Assembly: GCF_009695815.1 (NCBI RefSeq)
Contig: NZ_VUNE01000004.1
Coordinates: 186,001 to 250,000 of the forward strand
DNA: 64,000 bases
DNA from: Peptostreptococcus porci
Lineage (GTDB): Bacteria > Bacillota > Clostridia > Peptostreptococcales > Peptostreptococcaceae
Reading direction: 5' to 3'
Shown here: piece after piece, positions 37,160 to 44,520 of the stretch
Position numbering within the stretch: position 1 is the first letter of the stretch
Layout: each line of letters opens with the position of its first letter
Position numbers and translations under genes: made by a program
Notes under the pieces: model-generated
Told to the model about the DNA's origin: nothing
What the model saw: the letters and a program-made list of their open reading frames with translations, nothing else
The model's database searches: none

Positions 37160-38059
37160 ATGGGTTCTATTTTTAACTTTTTTAAGAAAAGAGGGACTAT
37201 TCAGGCTCTGGCAGCCTTTTTCACAAACCCTCATGTCGGAAATTTTATGAGCGGAAGTCTGTATACTGGTAAACTAAAAACAGTATGCGTGCCTGGACTA
37301 AACTGTTATTCATGTCCAGCAGCGACAGGTGCTTGTCCAATAGGAGCTTTTCAAGCGGTTGTTGGATCATCAAAGTTCAATTTTTCATACTATATTACAG
37401 GGATTTTGATATTAATAGGAACTTTGTTTGGTAGATTGATTTGCGGTTTTCTATGTCCGTTTGGATGGTTTCAGGATTTATTACATAAAATACCAACAAA
37501 GAAGTTTAGTACGAAAAAACTTAAATTTTTAACATATATTAAATTTATCATGTTGTTTGTGGTTGTGGGGTTATTACCTGTTCTGATTACAAATAAAATA
37601 GGTATGGGATCACCATTTTTCTGTAAGTACGTATGTCCACAAGGTATACTTGAAGGTGGTATTCCATTATCGATTGCCAATGAAGGTATTAGAGGTGCCA
37701 TCGGTAAGCTATTCGCACTGAAGAGTGTTATTCTTGCTTCAGTTATAATATTGTCTATATTGGTTTATAGACCGTTTTGCAAGTGGATTTGTCCTTTGGG
37801 AGCGTTCTATGCATTATTCAATAAAATTTCAATGTATGGATATAATTTCGATGAGAGCAAGTGTGTAAATTGTGGTAAGTGTAGAAGAACTTGTAAGATG
37901 GACGTGGATATTACAAAGACAACTACATCTCTTGAATGTATAAGATGTGGTGAATGTGTGAGCGTTTGTCCAACTAAGGCACTTTCAAAGAAATTTGATA
38001 TTACGGACAAAAAAAGAGTAATAGATTTGAACAACAAAACAGTTATAGATAATAATTAA
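37160..38059 (+). CDS. Membrane 4Fe-4S protein (NapH/YccM-like)
   Basis: A 299-residue polytopic ferredoxin. It has about five membrane segments, cysteine motifs in membrane-edge loops (CYSCPAATGACP near 49-60, CGFLCPFGWF near 95-104, CKYVCPQG near 155-162, CKWICPLGAF near 208-217), and two C-terminal 4Fe-4S clusters, CVNCGKCRRTC near 236-246 and CIRCGECVSVCP near 259-270. Family members pass electrons across or along the membrane. With the CxxC mini-protein and the TlpA-like lipoprotein it suggests an envelope thiol-reduction chain. Confidence 0.9.
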   Translation: MGSIFNFFKKRGTIQALAAFFTNPHVGNFMSGSLYTGKLKTVCVPGLNCYSCPAATGACPIGAFQAVVGSSKFNFSYYITGILILIGTLFGRLICGFLCPFGWFQDLLHKIPTKKFSTKKLKFLTYIKFIMLFVVVGLLPVLITNKIGMGSPFFCKYVCPQGILEGGIPLSIANEGIRGAIGKLFALKSVILASVIILSILVYRPFCKWICPLGAFYALFNKISMYGYNFDESKCVNCGKCRRTCKMDVDITKTTTSLECIRCGECVSVCPTKALSKKFDITDKKRVIDLNNKTVIDNN

Positions 38060-38179
38060 AATAAAAAATAGTGAATATAAAATTAGTATTAGTAATATAA
38101 AAAATAATATAGTGGTAATAAAATTAATAAAATTTTATGTATAAAAAGTATAGTAAGTATAAAAAAAGGAGTTATGGTT

Positions 38180-38758
38180 ATGAAAATGAAGAAAATTACA
38201 AGTTTAATGTTATGTGGATTAGTAGTTGCAACTTTGGCTACAGGATGCTCTCAGAATAAGGGAGCAGATAAAGGTACAGAAGGACAGACGACAGCTTCTA
38301 CAACTAGTGGTGAATCAGAAATGTTTCCCAAAATAGATTTGAAGGATACTATGGGAAACAAGGTAGATAACAGTATATTCAAAAACAATAAGTTGACTAT
38401 TCTAAATATGTGGAACACAGGTTGTCAGGCTTGTATAGATGAAATGCCGAATTTGGAGAAGATGAACAAAAATTTTGAAAAGATGGGTGCAAAGATAGTA
38501 GGTGTAAATTATGATATTCAGAATGAACCAAATCAAGTTAAAGATATCATAAAGAAGCAGGGAGTTACATACCAGAACGTAATTGTAAATAGTAATTCAA
38601 ATGAAGAAATAAGAAGCTATATGGAAAAAATATTTGCATATCCAACAACAGTATTCGTAAACAGTGAAGGAAAGATAGTTGGACAAATGGAAGGTGCCAT
38701 AGATGGTCCTGATAGAGTCAAGGAAATAGAAAAAATAATCAAGGACAACTCAAAATAA
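38180..38758 (+). CDS. TlpA/ResA-like thioredoxin lipoprotein
   Basis: A 192-residue lipoprotein. Start at 38180, 8 bases from AAAGGAG; an ATG two codons earlier is too close. The signal ends in LATGC (C23), followed by a polar linker and a TlpA-type thioredoxin domain (about 50-190) with WNTGCQACIDEMPN (CxxC, CQAC) and a cis-proline in YPTTVFVNSEG. It reduces disulfides on the outer face, as ResA does in cytochrome c maturation; here the likely partner is the membrane iron-sulfur protein upstream. Confidence 0.9.
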   Translation: MKMKKITSLMLCGLVVATLATGCSQNKGADKGTEGQTTASTTSGESEMFPKIDLKDTMGNKVDNSIFKNNKLTILNMWNTGCQACIDEMPNLEKMNKNFEKMGAKIVGVNYDIQNEPNQVKDIIKKQGVTYQNVIVNSNSNEEIRSYMEKIFAYPTTVFVNSEGKIVGQMEGAIDGPDRVKEIEKIIKDNSK

Positions 38759-38801
38759 ATCTTTGATTTGACTTTATAAAAATACACATAGGATTTGAAA
38801 A

Positions 38802-38975
38802 ATGAAGAAATTTTTAATATCTGGTTTTTTAAATTTACTTATAATTATTATATTCTTTTACTTACATAATAAAAGAATATATGTGATTGATAATATTATT
38901 AAATTTATCATTATGGTTTGTATAATATTCCTTTTGGAGTATATAAAAAACGAATTTATTGATAAATATTTATAA
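38802..38975 (+). CDS. Possible small membrane protein
   Basis: A 57-residue frame starting MKKFLISGFLNLLIIIIFF with two hydrophobic stretches (about 4-20 and 31-46). A weak AGGA site lies about 10 bases upstream and a 13-bp hairpin follows the stop. It may be the last gene of the redox unit or a chance frame in AT-rich DNA. Confidence 0.4.
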   Translation: MKKFLISGFLNLLIIIIFFYLHNKRIYVIDNIIKFIIMVCIIFLLEYIKNEFIDKYL

Positions 38976-38988
38976 TAAAAAATATGAA

Positions 38989-39018
38989 TTCCCAAAGTTA
39001 ATTTATTAACTTTGGGAA
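38989..39018 (+). terminator. Perfect 13-bp hairpin, probable terminator
   Basis: TTCCCAAAGTTAA (38989-39001) pairs with TTAACTTTGGGAA (39006-39018) around a 4-base loop. The following sequence is AT-rich but not a pure T run on either strand. It marks the end of the redox unit. Confidence 0.6.
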
Positions 39019-39140
39019 TAAATTGTATTTGGGTTAACAATATAAATATAATGTTGATTTTTTGTTTATATTATTATTTTTTTGCTAGGTGGTCGCCTAA
39101 TAACATTCATTTTAAGAGGAAAATTTCTGATAGTGGAAAT

Positions 39141-39260
39141 TTAATTTTCAGAGAATAGAAATCTATTTCTAATATGTGTAGAACTATTAAATCCTCTTGA
39201 TTGTATCTTTTAAAATCATTTATTTTTCTATCCATAGCTTCAATAGGTCAATTACAAAGT
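39141..39260 (-). pseudogene. Transposase C-terminal remnant (copy A)
   Basis: On the minus strand the sequence encodes AMDRKINDFKRYNQE and then, after a one-base frame change, FNSSTHIRNRFLFSEN and a stop at 39141. It aligns with copy B at 41412 (FNRFTHIRNRFLLSKN). The style fits the C-terminus of an ISL3-like DDE transposase, but the family is uncertain. The two copies share 27 identical bases (39154-39180 and 41446-41472). Confidence 0.6.
39154..39180. repeat. Diverged direct repeat, copy A
   Basis: A 27-base identical core within about 90 bases of similar sequence, repeated in the same orientation at 41446-41472. The repeats flank the lantibiotic remnants and derive from one insertion-element family. 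Confidence 0.8.
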
Positions 39261-39747
39261 CTTGATTTATATTGACATTGGAATTTTTTTAGATAGCTAC
39301 AAAGGAATTAATTATATTTCATAAGACATCCATAGTTTCGCATTAGGATTATGCAATGTACCGATTTTTATTTGCGTTAGTTTATGTTATTAAATTATTA
39401 AAAAGATAACCTATATTAAATCTAATCAATTATTTTTTCTCTGTTATTATCGTATCGAGATAATAGACTTTCCATAGTTACCGATTTTTCTATTATTTTT
39501 GATGTATTTTTCAGTATTCATTTCTAAAAGATTTTGCTATATACACATATTCTGCACTATTTGACTTTGATATTGTTAGCTCCATAAAAATACCTATTTA
39601 AATACTTTATCATAAATATTGTATTTTTTTGAAAAAACAGAATTTTTTTGCATTTAAGGTGAAATGTTTTTTTATGTAAGTATTAAAATACTGATAAATG
39701 AAATCTTATGAAATAATAAAAAAAAATGAAAAATCTGAAAAAGGTAC

Positions 39748-39776
39748 TTGAGGATTTAAATGCAATATGCTACAAT
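39748..39776 (+). promoter_or_regulatory. Promoter of the ruined exporter operon
   Basis: TTGAGG (39748-39753), a 17-base spacer, and TACAAT (39771-39776), 51 bases before the exporter start, which has GGTGGAG. Transcription of the relic is therefore possible. Confidence 0.5.
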
Positions 39777-39827
39777 TGAGATGTTAAAATATTAATTAAT
39801 AAATAGTTGAGCAGGTGGAGTTAATCT

Positions 39828-40504
39828 ATGAATAAATATAATGAGATAAGTAATTTAAAGAAAATAATAAAAATACTATTAGAAACTGATAAAAAAATAT
39901 TTTTATTATGAGTATAGATACAATTATAAGTTCTCTAATACCAGCGTTATCACTGACTATAATGCAGTCAGTTTTGAATAAAATACAAAATGATGTTGAT
40001 GATTTTAAGTACATATTAATGTTATTAGCAACATATATTCTTTTGGATTTATTTACTGTTTTAAAAGATAATATGATTGATATTTATAATGCTAAAATTA
40101 AAATAATTTTAAATAGAAAAATAAAAAAATTTTAGATAAAACAAGTGAACTGAGTTTAAAGGATTTTGAGGATAGTAATATATATGACAAAAGGCTCACA
40201 AATATCTGAAGGTCAATGGCAAAAAATAGCTATTGCAAGAACCTTTTTTAAAAATGCTAGTGTGTTTATTCTAGATGAGCCAAACTCAGCGCTAGATGTA
40301 ATAACAGAGAATGATATTGAAGAAGAGTATATGAGATATATGGATAAGAAAATTTCGATAATAGTAATACATAGGTTTAAGAAGATTGTAGAAAAGGATG
40401 TAAATATAATAGTAATGGATAAAGGAAAAATAGTAGATGAAGGTAAGCATAATGAATTACTAGATAGGTGTAGAGTATATATAGATTTGTATGAAAATAT
40501 ATAA
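39828..40504 (+). pseudogene. Degraded peptide/lantibiotic-type ABC exporter (LanT-like)
   Basis: Fragments of one ABC exporter lie in three frames. MNKYNEISNLKKIIKILLE ends in a stop; a second frame from 39908 gives membrane-domain sequence (LIPALSLTIMQSVLNKI ... LATYILLDLFTVLKDN); a third gives ILDKTSELSLKDFEDSNIYD. After about 40190 it jumps to the end of the ATPase: ISEGQWQKIAIARTFFK, FILDEPNSALD, the H-loop VIHRFKK and IVDEGKHNELL. Walker A and roughly half of the protein are missing. The SLKDFEDSNIYD and GQWQKIAIAR style is that of NisT/SpaT-like exporters. It cannot be functional. Confidence 0.85.
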
Positions 40505-40547
40505 AAAATAAAATTAAAATCATATAAAAAAGAGGGGGAAAAATTAT

Positions 40548-41204
40548 ATGAAAAAAAATAATATTAACAAATTTATTATCGTGTTATTTATATTGTATCC
40601 ACTTATGAGTCCAATTTTTCAGATGAAATTTATTAATAATCAACTAGTACTTACAGAAAGTATAAGTGGAATAAATGAGGTAATATTTTTGCTTGTATTA
40701 TCAATAATTTTATATATAATATTCAGAAGCTTATACAAAAATAATATAATTAAATTTAGTCTATGTAAAAAGGAAATAGTATATATTTTAATAGGAGTTA
40801 TTTTATTAAGAATAATAGTCTATACATCTTATTTAATTTTATTATGTGTTGAAACAGGAAAAGTACAAAATGATGAAATTATAAAACAGTATATTAATGA
40901 TTTTAGTATATTACAAATAATAATGTTTATGTCAATATATATGCCAATTTTAGAAGAGCTAGTATACAGATATATAATAATAGGAAGTTTGTTTGAATTT
41001 AAAAAAATTTCTATTTTTGTTAGTAGTTTATTATTTTGTATAGCACATATACCAAATAACATTACGTCTTTTATAATGTATTTTTTAATGGGATTAGTGT
41101 TGAGTTATTCTTACTATAAAACTAGGTCTATATTTGTTAGCATATTAATTCATTGCTTAAATAATTTACTTGTTAATATACTATATATATTATACAGTTT
41201 GTGA
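40548..41204 (+). CDS. CPBP-family intramembrane metalloprotease
   Basis: A 218-residue polytopic protein (about six to seven membrane segments) with CPBP/Abi motifs: EELVYR (E136, E137, R141), FCIAH (H167) and HCLNN (H202, N205). Such proteases occur in bacteriocin loci as immunity or processing factors. A strong GAGGGGG site precedes the ATG. It lies 43 bases after the exporter remnant and 51 bases before the lanthipeptide-like gene, so it is probably the surviving immunity or processing gene of that cluster. It looks intact, and is even more AT-rich than its core neighbours. Confidence 0.85.
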   Translation: MKKNNINKFIIVLFILYPLMSPIFQMKFINNQLVLTESISGINEVIFLLVLSIILYIIFRSLYKNNIIKFSLCKKEIVYILIGVILLRIIVYTSYLILLCVETGKVQNDEIIKQYINDFSILQIIMFMSIYMPILEELVYRYIIIGSLFEFKKISIFVSSLLFCIAHIPNNITSFIMYFLMGLVLSYSYYKTRSIFVSILIHCLNNLLVNILYILYSL

Positions 41205-41255
41205 TTATATATTTACTTCAAAAGATGAGAGCGTACTATTAAGGAGGGAAATATA

Positions 41256-41399
41256 ATGGGAAAATATGAGGATTTTGATATAGATATAAGAAAAACAGAA
41301 CCAAGAACAACAGTTAGTGGGTTACCAAAGATAACAGGTAAGGTTTGTGATACGATTACCAAATATGTTTGTAGTCCAATAATAACTTATAGGGGCTGA
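41256..41399 (+). CDS. Class I lanthipeptide-like precursor, probably truncated
   Basis: A 47-codon gene with an AAGGAGGG ribosome site. The leader MGKYEDFDIDIRKTEPR has the FDID form (residues 7-10) of the FNLD box of nisin-type precursors and a PR (16-17) like the NisP cleavage site. The core that follows holds TGKVC (27-31) and TKYVC (35-39), two T-x3-C ring patterns, and ends CSPIITYRG. The stop lies inside the hairpin that begins the adjoining insertion-element remnant, so the native C-terminus has probably been lost. No modification genes (lanB/lanC) remain. Confidence 0.65.
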   Translation: MGKYEDFDIDIRKTEPRTTVSGLPKITGKVCDTITKYVCSPIITYRG

Positions 41400-41412
41400 C
41401 CCAAAAGCCCCT
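41391..41412. terminator. Hairpin at the end of an insertion-element remnant
   Basis: AGGGGCT (41391-41397) pairs with AGCCCCT (41406-41412) around GACCCAAA. It contains the stop codon of the lanthipeptide-like gene and touches the stop of transposase remnant B on the other strand. It looks like the terminal hairpin of the element, and may serve as terminator for both. Confidence 0.6.
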
Positions 41413-41580
41413 TAAGTAATTGTGGTGGAAATTTCATTTTTAGATAATAGAAATCTATTTCTAATATGTGTAAATCTATTAAATTCTTTTGAATATTTCT
41501 TTAAATCCTTTGTTTTTTAAAAGAAGAATAAGTTTTTAGTTTACTGAGAATTTTATTAAACAAATCTCCACTTGAGTTTA
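41412..41580 (-). pseudogene. Transposase C-terminal remnant (copy B)
   Basis: On the minus strand GDLFNKILSKLKTYSSFKKQ is followed, after a frame change, by KDLKKYSKEFNRFTHIRN, then RFLLSKNEISTTIT and a stop at 41412. It is homologous to copy A at 39141 and similarly broken. Probably ISL3-like; the family is uncertain. Confidence 0.6.
41446..41472. repeat. Diverged direct repeat, copy B
   Basis: A 27-base core identical to 39154-39180, same orientation, inside transposase remnant B. Confidence 0.8.
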
Positions 41581-41741
41581 TTCCTCAAGTTTGTCATCCA
41601 AAGTTGCAGAATTCTAAAGTTTTTGAGAACTATTTTTTAATTTGAACGCATATGCCCAACATAAAAAAATGTATTTTTTTACTATAATTTATTTTTCAAA
41701 TTAACAGCGTGAAAATATTATGTATAATTTGTATTCTTCTA

Positions 41742-41771
41742 TTGAAAAAACAGCGCAAATTATATTATAAT
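41742..41771 (+). promoter_or_regulatory. Possible promoter of the hydEGF operon
   Basis: TTGAAA (41742-41747), an 18-base spacer and TATAAT (41766-41771). It implies a leader of roughly 215 bases before hydE. Confidence 0.45.
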
Positions 41772-41991
41772 ATTGTGAGATTAGTTGTGCTAAAATTTTA
41801 CATCTGACATTAAAGAGAGATCTGAGATGAAATGTGTGAAAGTTTATTATTTATCTTTTTATTTATAAAATTATTTGTTAGATTTTTTTGAAAAATTTGA
41901 TAAATAATAAAATAATATTATTTTTTTCGATCTTTATTTCGTCAATTTTTATAAAATTTTAGCGATTTTTATTACTCAAGAGGTATTTTAT

Positions 41992-43056
41992 ATGAAATAT
42001 TCCAAAAAATTGATAAATGAAAAAACGAATTGTATTAAAAATATAATAAACGATACGATTATAAATAAGCGTATTTCTGAAAGATTTATTGATGGCTTGG
42101 TTGATGATAGTTTTATTATGCAATTATTGGAAATGGATGATTTTGACGATATTTTTTCCTGTGCAAATAGAATCAATCAATATACACATGGCAAATATGT
42201 CGATATTAGAGGTATAATCGAGTTTTCAAATTTTTGTAAAAGGCAATGTAAGTATTGTGGCTTAAATAAGAATAATAAAAAGGCTTCAAGGTATAGGATG
42301 AGTGTAGATGAAATAGTGGATGTTGGCGTAAAAGCATATGAAATTGGTTATAAAACGGTAGTTCTTCAATCTGGTGAAGATCCATATTATTCAAGGGAGA
42401 TACTTGGAAATATAATAAAAAGAATAAAGTCTAATGCAGAAATTAAAATAACACTGAGCTGTGGAGAGCTGGATTTCGAGTCATTAAAATATTTGAAAAA
42501 ATGTGGAGCAGATCGCTATTTGCTTAAGCACGAAACATCTGATGATAGGATTTATTCATTACTTCATCCCTGTGGAAATCTATCATCTAGAATTAAATGT
42601 TTGGAAAGCCTGAAGCTACTAAATTACGAGACCGGAAGTGGTTTTATGATAGGGTTACCAAATCAAACAAATACGACCATTGCCAGAGATATCCTACTAT
42701 TAAAGAATTTAAAATGTGATATGGCAGGCATTGGACCGTTTATTCCTCATCCAGAAACTGAATTAAAAGAAAAAGAACATGGTAGTATAGAGCTTACGAA
42801 AAGATCTGTAGCAATTACAAGGATATTGCTTCCATTTGCAAATTTGCCAGCAACTACTTCTCTCGGTGTGATTGATTCCGATGAAAAAAGAAATGTTTTT
42901 GAATGTGGTGCAAATGTAATAATGAACAAGCTTACACCTCAAAAATATTTAAAGCTATATGAAATATATCCAAATGATATAGAGACACTGGAGCCAAAAA
43001 AAGAAAGAAAAAAATTAGAGGATTATTTACTGTCTATAGACAGGATTCCAAGATAA
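41992..43056 (+). CDS. hydE: [FeFe]-hydrogenase H-cluster radical SAM maturase HydE
   Basis: A 354-residue radical SAM enzyme. The cluster motif is C82-x3-C86-x2-C89 in FSNFCKRQCKYCG; LQSGEDPYYS and LKHETSDDRIYSLLHP follow, as in HydE. It helps build the dithiolate-bridged diiron unit of the hydrogenase H-cluster. AGAGG lies about 9 bases upstream. It is followed by hydG (23 bases) and hydF, a complete maturation set. Confidence 0.93.
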   Translation: MKYSKKLINEKTNCIKNIINDTIINKRISERFIDGLVDDSFIMQLLEMDDFDDIFSCANRINQYTHGKYVDIRGIIEFSNFCKRQCKYCGLNKNNKKASRYRMSVDEIVDVGVKAYEIGYKTVVLQSGEDPYYSREILGNIIKRIKSNAEIKITLSCGELDFESLKYLKKCGADRYLLKHETSDDRIYSLLHPCGNLSSRIKCLESLKLLNYETGSGFMIGLPNQTNTTIARDILLLKNLKCDMAGIGPFIPHPETELKEKEHGSIELTKRSVAITRILLPFANLPATTSLGVIDSDEKRNVFECGANVIMNKLTPQKYLKLYEIYPNDIETLEPKKERKKLEDYLLSIDRIPR

Positions 43057-43079
43057 ATAATATTGGGGAGGTTACAAAA

Positions 43080-44504
43080 ATGGTTGAGTACAACAGTAAA
43101 TCATCAAAAGCAATGGAATTTATCAACGATAAGGAAATATTGGATACAATTTCATTTGCAAAAAAAAATTGTGGCAACAAAAAAATGATAGAAGTGATAT
43201 TATCAAAGGCAAGACTGATGAATGGTATTTCTCACAGAGAAGCGGCACTTTTGTTAGAGTGTGATGATCAATCGGTATGGAACGATATTTTTCTATTGGC
43301 AAAGCAAATAAAAGAGAAGATATATGGAAATAGAATAGTTATGTTTGCTCCGTTGTATCTGTCCAATTATTGTGTAAATTCATGTTCTTACTGTCCATAT
43401 CACACGAAGAACAAATTGATAAATCGCAAAAAGCTAACTCAGGATGATATTATAAAAGAGGTAATGGCATTGCAAGATATGGGGCATAAGAGATTGGCTT
43501 TGGAAACAGGAGAAGATCCGATAAATTCTCCAATTGAGTATGTTTTAGAGAGCATAAAAACTATATACAGCATAAAACATAAAAATGGAGAAATAAGGCG
43601 AGTAAACGTAAATATCGCAGCGACTACAGTAGAAAATTATAAAAAATTGAAGGATGCTGGGATAGGTACATATATTTTATTCCAAGAAACATATCATAAG
43701 GAAACCTATGAGCGTATTCATCCCAAAGGTCCAAAGCATGACTACGATTATCATACAGAAGCTATGGATAGGGCTATGGAAGCTGGTATAGATGACGTTG
43801 GTATAGGAGTGCTGTTTGGATTGTATGACTATCTTTATGATTTTATCGGACTTATGATGCACGCCGAGCATCTTGAAGCAAGGTTTGGAGTTGGTCCTCA
43901 TACAATCAGCATTCCTAGAATAAGACCTGCAGATGATATTGATTTGGACGAATTTCCAAACGCTGTAAATGATAAAATTTTCAAGAAAATAGTAGCATTG
44001 GTACGTATTACGGCACCTTATACAGGTATAATAATATCTACTAGAGAATCGGAAAAATCTCGAAAAGAAGTATTAGAAATCGGTGTTTCGCAAATTAGTG
44101 GTGGATCATCGACAAGTGTTGGTGGGTATGTTGAAAAAGAATCGATAGAAGAAAACTCTTCTCAGTTCGATACAAATGATAAGAGAACTTTGGATGAAAT
44201 TATAAACTGGCTGTTGAAATTGGGATACGTACCTAGTTTTTGTACTGCTTGCTACAGAGAGGGTAGAACTGGAGATCGCTTTATGCGTCTGGCAAAATCA
44301 GGTCAAATTGGAAATGTATGTCAACCAAACTCTCTTATTACCTTAAAGGAGTATTTATTGGATTATGCATCAAATGATACCTCTGAAGTTGGAGATTTTG
44401 TGATAAAAAAAGAAATTGATAGGATAAGAAGTGATAAGGTTAAATCTATTACTATGGATTATTTGAACCAACTAGAACATGGAGAAAGGGATTTTAGATT
44501 CTAG
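43080..44504 (+). CDS. hydG: [FeFe]-hydrogenase H-cluster radical SAM maturase HydG
   Basis: A 474-residue tyrosine lyase that makes CO and cyanide ligands for the H-cluster. The radical SAM cluster is C98-x3-C102-x2-C105 (YCVNSCSYC). The C-terminal CTACYREGRTGDRFM carries the CxxC of the auxiliary cluster. The length is full. GGGGAGG precedes the ATG. The stop lies 16 bases before the hydF start. Confidence 0.96.
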   Translation: MVEYNSKSSKAMEFINDKEILDTISFAKKNCGNKKMIEVILSKARLMNGISHREAALLLECDDQSVWNDIFLLAKQIKEKIYGNRIVMFAPLYLSNYCVNSCSYCPYHTKNKLINRKKLTQDDIIKEVMALQDMGHKRLALETGEDPINSPIEYVLESIKTIYSIKHKNGEIRRVNVNIAATTVENYKKLKDAGIGTYILFQETYHKETYERIHPKGPKHDYDYHTEAMDRAMEAGIDDVGIGVLFGLYDYLYDFIGLMMHAEHLEARFGVGPHTISIPRIRPADDIDLDEFPNAVNDKIFKKIVALVRITAPYTGIIISTRESEKSRKEVLEIGVSQISGGSSTSVGGYVEKESIEENSSQFDTNDKRTLDEIINWLLKLGYVPSFCTACYREGRTGDRFMRLAKSGQIGNVCQPNSLITLKEYLLDYASNDTSEVGDFVIKKEIDRIRSDKVKSITMDYLNQLEHGERDFRF

Positions 44505-44520
44505 ATTAAGGAGGTTATTT

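Larger units (their letters stand above)
39019..39827. other. Gene-free decayed region
   Basis: About 800 bases without an intact gene. It contains a decayed transposase end (39141-39260), AT-rich sequence of no clear origin, and the promoter of the ruined exporter gene at its right edge. Confidence 0.7.
41413..41991. other. Gene-poor region before hydE
   Basis: Apart from transposase remnant B and its repeat core, this is AT-rich DNA without an intact gene. A possible plus promoter lies at 41742-41771. The leader of about 220 bases to hydE shows no recognised riboswitch. Confidence 0.55.

Noticed and set aside
39908..40135. Separate small membrane protein gene
   Set aside because: No ribosome site; it is the membrane-domain fragment of the same broken ABC exporter, in a shifted frame.
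40166..40504. A stand-alone ABC ATPase gene of 112 codons
   Set aside because: It has the signature and Walker B but no Walker A and continues a broken exporter; it is the 3' part of a pseudogene.
41772..41991. Riboswitch or T-box in the long leader of hydE
   Set aside because: I looked for conserved core motifs of common riboswitches and T-boxes and saw none; the leader is simply AT-rich.
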